Assembly (NCBI GenBank): GCA_030526515.1
Contig: JAUNCQ010000019.1
Coordinates: forward strand, 1 to 37,821
Direction of reading: 5' to 3'
DNA from: Coriobacteriia bacterium
Lineage (GTDB): Bacteria > Actinomycetota > Coriobacteriia > Coriobacteriales > Eggerthellaceae
Length of the DNA stretch: 37,821 nt
In this document: one piece after another, positions 1 to 7,516 of the stretch
Position numbering within the stretch: the first letter of the stretch is position 1
How the letters are laid out: the number at the start of each line of letters is the position of its first letter
Program-made: the position numbers and the translations under genes
The notes under the pieces: model-generated
What the model saw: the letters and a program-made list of their open reading frames with translations, nothing else
Told to the model about the DNA's origin: nothing
Database searches by the model: none

Positions 1-1108
1 ACACGCGGCTGCACAGGTTGCCCCAGGTGTTGGCCAGGTCGGCGTTGTACACCTGCGTCATGCGCTCGATGCTGATGTTGCCGTCGGCGCCGAAGCGGAC
101 GTCGCTCATGAAGTAGTAGCGATAGGCGTCCACGCCGTAGATCTTCACCAGGTCGGCGGGCTTCATGCCGTTGCCCTTGGACTTGGACATCTTTTCGCCA
201 CCCACCAGCAGGAAGCCGTGGCCGAAGACCGTGCTGGTGACGGGCATGCCGGCAGCCATGAGCATGGCCGGCCAGATCACGCAGTGGAAGCGGGTGATGT
301 CCTTGCCCACGAAGTGGTACTGCATGGGCCAGCGGGACTCGAACTCGCCGGCGCGGTCGTCGTCGTTGCCGTAGCCGATGCCGGTCAGGTAGGCCAGCAG
401 CGCGTCAGCCCACACGTAGCACACGTGGCCTTCGTCGAAGGGCAGCGGCACGCCCCAGTCGAAGGTGGAGCGGGAGATGGACAGGTCCTGCAGGCCGCTC
501 TTGACGAAGGTGACGATCTCGTTCTTGCGGGTCTCGGGGCGGATGAACTCGGGATGCTCCTCGTAGAACTTCAGCAGCGGCTCCTGGAACTCGCTCAGCT
601 TGAAGAACCAGTTCTCCTCGCCGGAGCTCATGCGGCGCACGGGGCGCTTGCAGTCGGGGCACACGAACTCGCCGTCGTCGTTCTTCTCCAGGTCGGACTC
701 GGCGTAGTAGGTCTCCTCGTGGACGCAGTACCAGCCCTCGTAGGCGCTCTTGTACAGATAGCCCTTGTCATACAGGTCGGTCCAGAACTTCTGGACGGAC
801 ACGGTCTGACGGTCGCTGGAGGTGCGGACGAAATCCGTGTAGGTGATGTCGAGCATGTCCCACACGTCCTTGAAGGCCGGCACCATGCTGTCGCACCATT
901 CCTGCGGGGTCATGCCGTTCTTTTCGGCGGTTTCGGCCACCTTCTGGCCATGCTCGTCCATGCCGGTGACGAAGGCCACGTCGTAGCCGTTCATGCGCTG
1001 GTAGCGAGCCACGGTGTCGGCGGCGATGGTGGTGTAGGCGGTGCCCAGGTGCGGCGCCGCGTTCACGTAGTAGATCGGGGTGGTAATAGAGTAGGTACCC
1101 TTGGACAT
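1..1108 (-). CDS. metG: Methionyl-tRNA synthetase, N-terminal part (runs off the window)
   Basis: Class I aminoacyl-tRNA synthetase that charges tRNA-Met in the cytoplasm. About 369 N-terminal residues are visible, starting MSKGTYSITTPIYYVNAAPH. The HIGH-type signature is seen as PHLGTAYTT near residue 18 and the KMSKS loop as GGEKMSKSKGN near residue 310. Between them lies the connective insertion with a zinc-knuckle-like stretch (YCVHEET, then VCPDCKRPV). The first half of the knuckle has Cys-Val-His where relatives usually have two cysteines, so metal ligation may differ. The anticodon-binding C-terminus is outside the window. The start is the ATG at 1108. A purine-rich GGAAAGAGGAAA stretch lies just upstream. 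It is the first gene of its visible strand and is not obviously co-transcribed with the gene at 1328. Confidence 0.95.
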   Translation of the reverse strand, partial: MSKGTYSITTPIYYVNAAPHLGTAYTTIAADTVARYQRMNGYDVAFVTGMDEHGQKVAETAEKNGMTPQEWCDSMVPAFKDVWDMLDITYTDFVRTSSDRQTVSVQKFWTDLYDKGYLYKSAYEGWYCVHEETYYAESDLEKNDDGEFVCPDCKRPVRRMSSGEENWFFKLSEFQEPLLKFYEEHPEFIRPETRKNEIVTFVKSGLQDLSISRSTFDWGVPLPFDEGHVCYVWADALLAYLTGIGYGNDDDRAGEFESRWPMQYHFVGKDITRFHCVIWPAMLMAAGMPVTSTVFGHGFLLVGGEKMSKSKGNGMKPADLVKIYGVDAYRYYFMSDVRFGADGNISIERMTQVYNADLANTWGNLCSRV

Positions 1109-1143
1109 GCTGTTTCCTCTTTCCGGCTTGGCGGCCAATGACA

Positions 1144-1200
1144 CCGCCCGCCTTGAACGCCCCGGCCCTTGCGGGCGGGTCTTGTACATAAGCGTTCAAG
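1144..1200 (-). promoter_or_regulatory. metG leader with two interleaved inverted repeats
   Basis: CTTGAACGC (1152-1160) is a perfect inverted repeat of GCGTTCAAG (1192-1200). CCGCCCGC (1144-1151) pairs with GCGGGCGG (1171-1178). The two stems interleave, so they would form either a pseudoknot or two alternative folds in the 5' leader of metG. I see no T-box core sequence. A regulatory role is an inference. Confidence 0.4.
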
Positions 1201-1327
1201 AGTTTACCACGTGAACAGACCTTTTGGGCGAAAGCGAGCCCACGGAGCGGGGCGCGCCGAGCCAGGCTGCAGGCTGGGTCCAACGCGCGGCCAGGCTGAG
1301 CCCACGGCACGGGGCTTTCGCCCTGCC

Positions 1328-2452
1328 CTAGCGGGCCTCCTCCAGCAGGCGGCGCAGGTTCCGGACGAAGCGGCTGCGGTCCTGGTCCGTGAAGGCGCTG
1401 GGCCCCTGGGTGCGGCCGCCGGCGCGGCGGACCTTCTTTTCCTCGTGGCGGATGAACAGCGCCGAGTCGATGGTCGCGCGGTCGTACACGCGTCCCCGCA
1501 CGCCGATGGCCGCCGCGCCGCGTCCCAGCGCCATGGCGGCCAGGCCAATGTCCTGGGTGACCACCACGTCGCCGGCCTGCAGGCAGGTCACGATCTGGAA
1601 GTCCGCCGAATCCGCCCCCACCACCGACGTGGACGTGGCTGCCCAGAAGCCGCGGCGGGCATGGGCGGGGTCGCGCGGATCATCCGGGCGCAGGTGCTTT
1701 TCCAGGTTCTGGGTGGTGTTGCCCGCCAGCAGCACGGGCACGCCGGCGCGCCGGGCCTCGGCCAGGCATTCGCGGGTCACGGGGCAGGCATCGGCGTCCA
1801 CCACCAGCAGCGGGCCGGCCGGGTGCGCAAACGGCTCCGCCAGCCGGGCGGTGTGGAGCGCGGTGTACGTGGGGCCATCGGACGAAAGCTCCGATCGGAA
1901 CAGCGTCACGGTCTCTACCCGGCCCTCGTCCACGTAGGGCTCCTCCAGGGCCGCCAGGCCCTCTGCAGCAGACGGCCCTTCCGAGCTTGCCAGCCCCCCT
2001 GAGCCCGTCAGCTCCCCTGAGCCTGCCAGCTCCCCTGAGCCCAAGCCGGCCAGCGGGGCGCGGCGCATCAGGGTCACGTGGGCGCGGAAGTCCTTGCGGT
2101 CGAAGTCCACCTCCGCCGCTTCCAGCTCAACGCGAACCGCCGCCGCCAGGGCGTCGAAGCCGGAAGCATCCGCGAACCCCTGCCACAGCACGGCGTTTTC
2201 CGGGGGGCCGAAGGTTCCGTAGTCGTCCAGCGCCACGTCGAAGGCCGGCTGCGACTCCGCCGCCCGATCCACCGCGGCCACCGCCGCAGGCACCCGCTCA
2301 TCCGGCACGTCCCCCAGAAACGCCAGGGTCACGTGGAGGGTCTCCGGCCGCACGGGCCGACCGCCGGGCAAGGCGGCAACCAGGTCCGCCAGGTTGTCCT
2401 CCAGCGCACCGCGCACGTCTTCCGGCAGGTCCGCCGATATGAACAGCCGCAT
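1328..2452 (-). CDS. Fused RNA 2',3'-cyclic phosphodiesterase (ThpR) and UPF0178/YaiI protein
   Basis: This 374-residue protein joins two families normally encoded separately. Residues 1-210 are a 2H phosphoesterase of the ThpR (2'-5' RNA ligase) family, with both catalytic HxT motifs visible: HVTLAFLG at residue 40 and HVTLMRR at residue 125. Residues about 214-374 match the UPF0178 (YaiI/YqxD, DUF188) family, with the VDADACP signature near 218, VVTQDIGLAA, and a C-terminal TQGPSAFTDQDRSRFVRNL stretch. A Gly/Ser/Glu-rich insert at residues 136-172 lies inside the ThpR half and is encoded by 18-bp repeats. ThpR enzymes open cyclic phosphates on RNA ends. UPF0178 has no established function but resembles PIN-like folds, so the fusion suggests RNA end processing (inference). 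The start at 2452 was preferred over the upstream 2560 because GGAAGGGGGA sits just before it and the ThpR fold begins there. Confidence 0.88.
   Translation of the reverse strand: MRLFISADLPEDVRGALEDNLADLVAALPGGRPVRPETLHVTLAFLGDVPDERVPAAVAAVDRAAESQPAFDVALDDYGTFGPPENAVLWQGFADASGFDALAAAVRVELEAAEVDFDRKDFRAHVTLMRRAPLAGLGSGELAGSGELTGSGGLASSEGPSAAEGLAALEEPYVDEGRVETVTLFRSELSSDGPTYTALHTARLAEPFAHPAGPLLVVDADACPVTRECLAEARRAGVPVLLAGNTTQNLEKHLRPDDPRDPAHARRGFWAATSTSVVGADSADFQIVTCLQAGDVVVTQDIGLAAMALGRGAAAIGVRGRVYDRATIDSALFIRHEEKKVRRAGGRTQGPSAFTDQDRSRFVRNLRRLLEEAR
1991..2041 (-). repeat. Three tandem 18-bp repeats coding for the ThpR linker
   Basis: CAGCCCCCCTGAGCC (1991-2005) recurs as CAGCTCCCCTGAGCC at 2009-2023 and 2027-2041, an exact 18-bp period. 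It encodes the repeated hexapeptide GSGELA/GSGELT/GSGGLA. Such repeats can change copy number without shifting frame, so the linker length may vary between strains. Confidence 0.8.
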
Positions 2453-2545
2453 GTTTCGTCCCCCTTCCCCAGGTCGTCGCCGGGCGCCTGGCTCCAGCCG
2501 CCCGGAACCGCCCGCACCGCGGGCCGCACGGCGCCGGGTCACGCA

Positions 2546-2878
2546 GCGCCCAAAACGCACGGCCCTTGCACAACAGCCGACAACCCGCTAACCCGTCTAA
2601 ACCGCATGGCGCGCAACTTGCACGGCTGTTGTAGAACAGCCGTCACTTCGCAAACCGGCCCGACCGCCTAGCGCCCAAAACGCACGGCCCTCGCACAACA
2701 GGCGCGCGTTTTGTCCCAGAGCACTCGCTCGCCAGACGTTTCTTTCGCCCCATGTAGAACAGCCGCATGGGTTTTGGCAAAATCGCGATTTTCACTTCGT
2801 CCATTCTAGAACAGCCGTTCATTTTGAGGACGAAAGGGGCCCTCGGGACGAAAACCGTCGACTGTTCTACAACAGCCG
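2546..2878. repeat. Intergenic cluster of AACAGCCG repeats and a 30-bp direct repeat
   Basis: The gap from 2453 to 3101 holds no convincing gene. AACAGCCG occurs at 2572, 2635, 2758, 2810 and 2871, and inverted (CGGCTGTT) at 2623. The inverted pair 2623-2642 is a perfect hairpin, CGGCTGTTGTAGAACAGCCG. The copy at 2758 is flanked by CCCATG (2749) and CATGGG (2766). Separately, 2546-2575 and 2671-2700 are direct repeats of 30 bp differing at one base (GCGCCCAAAACGCACGGCCC at the left end). Function unknown. Confidence 0.75.
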
Positions 2879-2998
2879 CACGGTTTGCGCGAGCCCGGCC
2901 GAGGCGCGGCTTGGGCGCGACTGGGGCGCGAGCCAGCTGGAGCGCGGACGGGGCGTGGCTGGGGCGCAGGCCAGCCACAGCCCAGCGGGCCAACCCCA

Positions 2999-3041
2999 CA
3001 CAAACGAAAGGCCGCCCTCGCGACAACGCGCGGGGGCGGCC
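2999..3041 (-). terminator. Rho-independent terminator after the metallo-beta-lactamase gene
   Basis: On the minus strand GGCCGCCC (3041-3034) and GGGCGGCC (3017-3010) form a GC-rich stem, with further CGCG pairs inside, followed by TTTCGTTTGTG. Confidence 0.75.
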
Positions 3042-3101
3042 TGCAGGATGGCTATCCGGAACGGACGACGTGGCCCGGCCGGAAGGATGTTTCGTCCCGA
3101 A

Positions 3102-4826
3102 CTACTTGACCTTCTTGATGATGCGGCCGTACTTGTTGGTCTTGTACACGTGGGAGCCGATCTTGACCATGCCCTTGTTCTTCTTCCAGTAGGTCTCGGC
3201 GTCGGACCACAGCACGCCGTTGGCGTTGACCGCGTACTTGTAGGAGCCGTACTTCACCACGGCCCACTTGGCGCTGGAGGAGTAGCGGATGCCGTTGCTC
3301 TTGAAGTAGAAGCGATGGTACTTGCCCGTCACGTCCTTCAGCTTGGACTTGTACGGGCCCACGGCCATGCGGCCGGTGGAGGTGAAGTAGCGATAGTACT
3401 TCTTGCCGCTGGTCCTCTGCTTGGTGCCGGTGCTGTTGTAGACCTGCCAGCCGTTCCAGGCGTGGCCGGACTTGGTGCTGTAGAAGCCGTGCTCGCGGGC
3501 GCCGCCGGTGCCCAGATAGTAGCGGTAGCTGCCGATTTTCTGCACGCCGGTCTTGGGCTTGCTGTTGACCAGGTAGTAGGAGTCCGCGGCGGTGCGGTTG
3601 CCACCGGAGGTGGAGTTGATGCCCATGACCTTGGTCCAGCCCTTCAGGCGCTCGGAGTCGGACCACTGGCCGTTTTCGTTGGAGTCCTTGTACAGGGTCA
3701 CGCCGCCGTTGCCGTCCACCTTCATGCCGAAGGAGTGCCACACGTTCTTATTGGGGTCAACGCCCACGGTGTACACGAAGCCGTACTTCTGCACGCGCTT
3801 CAAGGCGTTGATCATGGGGTTGGCCTTGCGGGTCTCGCCGTCAGAGGACTTGCTGGCATAGTTGGCCTTGTTGAAGGCCATGTTCTCGCAGATGGTCCAC
3901 TGGGGCTTCACGGCGTCGATGAACTTTTCGGAATTGGAGGTGTCGATGCCGTGATGGTTCAGCTTCAGGATGTCGGCGCGCAGCTGGCTGCCGTACTTGG
4001 CCACCAGGGCCAGCTCCTCGGTGTACTCGATGTCGCCGCAGGTCAGGAACTTGGTGGTCTTGCCGTTGGCGCCCTGGGCCGTGAACATGGTGGTCAGGGA
4101 GTAGTTGTTGATGTAGTGGCCCATGCGGCGGTCCAGCGTGGTGTCGCCGCCGTACGTCCAGGCGCGGGCGGACGTGGCCTTGTCCGGGCCGCAGGTGGTG
4201 GCGTCATAGTAGCCGGGGGTCTTGGTGTTGACCGGGCCCAGCACATTGCCGGTCACGGCGCCCACCTGCAGGGTGTCGCCCACGCTCAGCGGGATCATGA
4301 TGCAGTTGGGGTTGGTGTTCCTCACCCAGCCGGTCAGCTTGTCAATGCGGGTCTGGACGGTAGCGCCCTCCTTGGGAGCCCAGTCCTTGCCGTACTTGGC
4401 ATCCGGGTAGTACAGGCGCTCGATCTGGAACTCGGGCACCGGTGCGCCGTCCTCGTTCAGCTTGGTGGCGTTGGCAATAGCCTCCACGCCGTCCATGTGG
4501 TCCGGGTGCACGTGGCTCACGTAGATGCTCAGGCGCTCGACGCCCACCTTGCGCAGGTAGTTCACCAGGTCGTTGGAGCACCAACCCTGGCCGGTGTCCA
4601 TGAGCAGGTACTCACCGTTGGACTCCATGAGCACCGCGTCGCCGAACTCAGCAGCCTCGCGATCGGCGGGGTCGTACTCGGTCACGCCGCCGCCCTTGGA
4701 CAGGTAGATGCTGTACAGGCTCATGCCGTCCTGGGTGACGGACGCCTGGGCGGTACCGGCCAGGCCCAGCGTGGCGCCGGCGGCAAGGGCCGCGGTCAGC
4801 GCAGCGGTCAGAAGTCGCTTCCTCAT
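3102..4826 (-). CDS. Exported ComEC-like metallo-beta-lactamase-fold hydrolase with C-terminal wall-binding-type repeats
   Basis: A 574-residue secreted protein. Residues 1-28 are a classical signal peptide (MRKRLL, Ala/Leu-rich core, cleavage after AQA). The mature N-terminal half is a metallo-beta-lactamase fold, with the metal motif HVHPDH at 105-110 and later GDIEYTEE and KLNHHGIDTS. This arrangement resembles the hydrolase domain of ComEC/Rec2 rather than beta-lactamases. The last 200 residues are rich in Tyr, Gly, Trp and Lys (SYRYYLG, HAWNGWQVYN, GKYHRFYFKSNG, KYGRIIKKVK), like degenerate cell-wall-binding repeats, and would hold it at the surface. Its substrate could be a nucleic acid or another phosphodiester (inference). 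The start at 4826 follows AAGGAG and gives an intact signal peptide. An upstream in-frame start would bury it. Confidence 0.85.
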   Translation of the reverse strand: MRKRLLTAALTAALAAGATLGLAGTAQASVTQDGMSLYSIYLSKGGGVTEYDPADREAAEFGDAVLMESNGEYLLMDTGQGWCSNDLVNYLRKVGVERLSIYVSHVHPDHMDGVEAIANATKLNEDGAPVPEFQIERLYYPDAKYGKDWAPKEGATVQTRIDKLTGWVRNTNPNCIMIPLSVGDTLQVGAVTGNVLGPVNTKTPGYYDATTCGPDKATSARAWTYGGDTTLDRRMGHYINNYSLTTMFTAQGANGKTTKFLTCGDIEYTEELALVAKYGSQLRADILKLNHHGIDTSNSEKFIDAVKPQWTICENMAFNKANYASKSSDGETRKANPMINALKRVQKYGFVYTVGVDPNKNVWHSFGMKVDGNGGVTLYKDSNENGQWSDSERLKGWTKVMGINSTSGGNRTAADSYYLVNSKPKTGVQKIGSYRYYLGTGGAREHGFYSTKSGHAWNGWQVYNSTGTKQRTSGKKYYRYFTSTGRMAVGPYKSKLKDVTGKYHRFYFKSNGIRYSSSAKWAVVKYGSYKYAVNANGVLWSDAETYWKKNKGMVKIGSHVYKTNKYGRIIKKVK

Positions 4827-4856
4827 GGGTGTTCTCCTTACTTTAGGTTCGACACC

Positions 4857-4862
4857 AATATA
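4857..4862 (-). promoter_or_regulatory. Possible -10 element (TATATT) of the metallo-beta-lactamase gene
   Basis: TATATT on the minus strand lies 30 bp before the start codon, in the only AT-rich patch upstream. I see no good -35 box at the expected spacing. Confidence 0.35.
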
Positions 4863-4924
4863 CAATGCCTACGCACAGGACGCGGGCATTGTTAGCTTTT
4901 CGTAATCTTTACCGAGCATAATCA

Positions 4925-5007
4925 GGACGAAAGCCCCGGCAATCGCCGACGGACGCCATCAACCACGGAGTCGCAAGCCGCAGAACCAGGGGACGAAAGC
5001 CCCGGCA
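4925..5007. repeat. Two copies of a 17-bp repeat
   Basis: GGACGAAAGCCCCGGCA occurs at 4925-4941 and 4991-5007, exactly 66 bp apart, in the gap downstream of the coiled-coil gene. Each copy contains the GGRCGAAA word that is frequent across the window. Read on minus, each ends in CCGGGGCTTTCG and could act as a weak terminator. Confidence 0.7.
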
Positions 5008-5053
5008 GCCACCACCGGGCCGCGAGCTCCCTTTCGCCCCGAAGCTCCTTGGC

Positions 5054-6373
5054 CTAGATCTTGGCCATCTCCGACACGCAGGTGTTGTACCAGTGCACCC
5101 AGTTGGGCGGGCAGTACTTGCGGGCCGCCGCCTGGGTCACCGTGTAGCCGTAGCCGCGGGACAGGCCGCCCACGTGGGCATCGATGGCCTCCTCCCAGCT
5201 GGCCCAGCCGGTGTGGCCCCAGCCCCACGCGTTGTGGGGGCGGAAACAGAAGCGGCCCTTGGTGCTTTCCACGCAGCTGATGGCCGGGGACCAGCGGGGG
5301 TCAACGCCGTAGTCCCAGGCTTTGGCGGCGAAGACCTTGCCGTAGCCGCCCAGGGGGGCATCGCCCAGGTAGGCGTCGATGCGGGGCGCCCACTTCTTCA
5401 CGAAGGCGGCCTTGCTGGTGGACCAGTCGGCGCCGTCGGCAGTGGGAGCCTTCACGGACTCGTCCTTGGGAGCGGGGTCCTTGGCCAGGCTGGAGCTTTC
5501 GTTGGCATCGCCCTGGCCGGCGGGGCTGGCGGCGTCAGCTTCGGCCTGGGCGCGCTCGGCCTCCTCCTGGGCCTTGCGGGCGGCTTCCTCGGCAGCCTTC
5601 TTGGCAGCGGCCTCCTTGGCCTTCTTGGCCTCTTCCTGGGCCTTCTTGGCGGCCTCGGCCTCACGGCGCTGCTGCTCCGCGGCGGCCGCCTGGGCTGCCT
5701 GACGGGCCTCCTGGGCAACGGCCAGCGCCTCCTGGGCGGCGGCCTTGTCCTGTTCGGCTTCCGCCTTCTGGTCCTTCAGGTCCTTCTGGGTCTGCTCCAG
5801 CTCCTGCTGCAGCGTGGACAGGCGACGGATGTTGGCCAGGTTGCGCTCCTGCACGTGATTCAGGTACTGCAGGTTGGTGAAGAAGGAGCCCAGGTCCTTG
5901 GAGCTCAGCACCACGTCAAGCAGGCCCAGTCCGTCCTGCTGCATCTTGTACATGGCGGCAAAGGCCTGGTTGGAGGCCTCCTGCTGAGCGGGGATCTCCT
6001 CTTCCAGCTCGTCGATGCGCTGGGAGTTGGCCTTGATCTTGGCTTGGACTTCGTCCACCTTCTGCTGGGCCTGCTCGTAGTCGGCGGCCGACTTCTCAAT
6101 GGCCTCCTGGGCAGCGGCCATTTCCGCCAGCGCCTGCTCGGAGGCAGCGGCGGACTCCTGCTGCTCCTTCTTGGCGGCGGCCAGGTCGTCCTTGGGATCG
6201 GCCAGGGCCGCGGTGGGCAGGGCCAGGGCGCAGGCCAGCGTCACGGACAGGGCTGCGGCTGCCAAGCGACGGGCAGCCGCAGCCGTGCGGGTCGCAGGCC
6301 GGATCGCGGCCGCGCGCGCCTGATGCGCTGCAGTCGCAGGTAGTGCGTTTAGGGTGCGTTTTGAATTATCCAT
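5054..6373 (-). CDS. Exported coiled-coil protein with lysozyme-like C-terminal domain
   Basis: A 439-residue secreted protein, probably a cell-wall hydrolase or hydrolase activator. An unusually long Ala/Arg-rich leader ends in a signal peptide with cleavage near residue 58 (AALA/DP). Residues 60-280 are heptad-rich coiled coil, first PcsB/CwlO-like (DELEEEIPAQQEASNQAFAA) and then a highly charged Ala/Lys/Glu stretch. A Ser/Pro/Asp-rich linker (281-318) leads to a C-terminal domain (320-439). That domain contains ISCVESTKGRFCF with Glu369 as a candidate catalytic acid, and NAWGWGH, reminiscent of glucosaminidase or transglycosylase folds. In PcsB-type proteins the coiled coil restrains a hydrolase and couples it to FtsEX. 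No ftsEX is visible here. The start follows a TATAAT by only nine bases with no ribosome binding site, so the message may be leaderless. Confidence 0.8.
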   Translation of the reverse strand: MDNSKRTLNALPATAAHQARAAAIRPATRTAAAARRLAAAALSVTLACALALPTAALADPKDDLAAAKKEQQESAAASEQALAEMAAAQEAIEKSAADYEQAQQKVDEVQAKIKANSQRIDELEEEIPAQQEASNQAFAAMYKMQQDGLGLLDVVLSSKDLGSFFTNLQYLNHVQERNLANIRRLSTLQQELEQTQKDLKDQKAEAEQDKAAAQEALAVAQEARQAAQAAAAEQQRREAEAAKKAQEEAKKAKEAAAKKAAEEAARKAQEEAERAQAEADAASPAGQGDANESSSLAKDPAPKDESVKAPTADGADWSTSKAAFVKKWAPRIDAYLGDAPLGGYGKVFAAKAWDYGVDPRWSPAISCVESTKGRFCFRPHNAWGWGHTGWASWEEAIDAHVGGLSRGYGYTVTQAAARKYCPPNWVHWYNTCVSEMAKI

Positions 6374-6382
6374 AGTCCGCTC

Positions 6383-6388
6383 ATTATA
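6383..6388 (-). promoter_or_regulatory. Consensus -10 box (TATAAT) immediately before the coiled-coil gene
   Basis: A perfect TATAAT on minus ends nine bases before the ATG at 6373. Transcription from it would start about 3 bases before the start codon. No strong -35 hexamer is seen 16-18 bp upstream. Confidence 0.55.
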
Positions 6389-6559
6389 GACGGCACCCCG
6401 CGCAGGACGCCAGGCGGCCCGTCACGCCACGAAAACGCCACACGAGCGGCAGCAGGTCGGCCGAGCACGGCCCAGATTCCAGCCGCACCGGCCTCGCGCG
6501 CAGACCGCGCCAACCGGACCGCGCCGGTCGCCAGGCCGCAACAGGCGTCCGCCGCTCCC

Positions 6560-7438
6560 CTATCCGCGGGCAGCGCGCACGGCCTCCACGCAGGCGCGGG
6601 CCACGGCCGGGCGGTTCATGCTGTACAGATGCAGGCCGTCCACGCCATGGGCATCCAGGTCCACCAGCTGCTGGGCGGCGTACTCCACGCCAGCCTTCAG
6701 CAGGTCGTCCTCGGAGTCCTCGTACTTGGCCAGCAGCTTGATGATGGGGCTGGGCAGGCTGGCGCCGCACAGGAACACCATGCGCTGGATCTGGCTCTTG
6801 CTCATGAACGGCATGATGCCGCAGTCGATGGGCGCCGTCACGCCGGCCTTGTGGGCATCCTCCAGGAAGCGGTACAGCACGTCGTTGCTGAAGAACAGCT
6901 GCGTCACGAAGAAGTCCGCGCCCGCGTCCTGCTTGGCCTTCAGGTGACGGATGTTGTCCTGCGGATCCAGGCAGTCCACGTGACCCTCCGGATACGCCGC
7001 GGCAGCCACCGTGAAGCCGGCCTCCTTCAGCCGCGGGATCAGGTCAACCGCCAGCTTGAAGGGCCCGGGCTGCGCGCCCTCCACCAGGTCGCCGCGAAGC
7101 GCCAGCACCGTGGAGATATCACGCGCCTTCAGGTCCGCGATCACCTCGGCCAGTGACTCCTCCGTGGCGCCGATGCAGGTCACATGCGCCATGCCCCGCA
7201 CGCCGAACTCCTCCTGGATCATGGAAACGGTCCGCGCCGTGGCGTTGGGCGACTTGCCCGCCAGGCTGCTGCCGCCAGCGGAGCAGGTCACGCTGATGTA
7301 GCTGGGGTCCAGCACCGCCAGGCCGCCTGCGACCTCGCGCGCCTGGTCAAGGGTCAGGTCGCCCTTGGGCGGGAAGATCTCGAAGGAAATGGGGGCTTTC
7401 TTTCGTCCTTGGTTGAAAGAATCCACGATGCTGGTCAT
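6560..7438 (-). CDS. metF: 5,10-methylenetetrahydrofolate reductase
   Basis: A 292-residue FAD-dependent enzyme reducing methylene-THF to methyl-THF, the methyl donor for methionine synthesis and for folate-based C1 pathways. The family pattern is clear: SFEIFPPKG near the N-terminus, ISVTCSAGG, HVTCIGAT, VLALRGD, AAAYPEGH, and DFFVTQLFFSND with GIMPFMS near the C-terminus. It is full length without a C-terminal regulatory extension. The start is supported by AGGAGCA just upstream. It lies downstream of metA and metY on the same strand, with a 78-bp gap that contains GGGCGAAATATACGCCC, a short GC-armed inverted repeat around an AT core. This is either the metA 3' end structure or an operator. 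Confidence 0.95.
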   Translation of the reverse strand: MTSIVDSFNQGRKKAPISFEIFPPKGDLTLDQAREVAGGLAVLDPSYISVTCSAGGSSLAGKSPNATARTVSMIQEEFGVRGMAHVTCIGATEESLAEVIADLKARDISTVLALRGDLVEGAQPGPFKLAVDLIPRLKEAGFTVAAAAYPEGHVDCLDPQDNIRHLKAKQDAGADFFVTQLFFSNDVLYRFLEDAHKAGVTAPIDCGIMPFMSKSQIQRMVFLCGASLPSPIIKLLAKYEDSEDDLLKAGVEYAAQQLVDLDAHGVDGLHLYSMNRPAVARACVEAVRAARG

Positions 7439-7516
7439 GTTGCTCCTTAGGTCAGTTCATGTTCTTGGGGCGAAATATACGCCCGTCATGGGGTCGGCCG
7501 CGTCAAGTCGCAGCGA

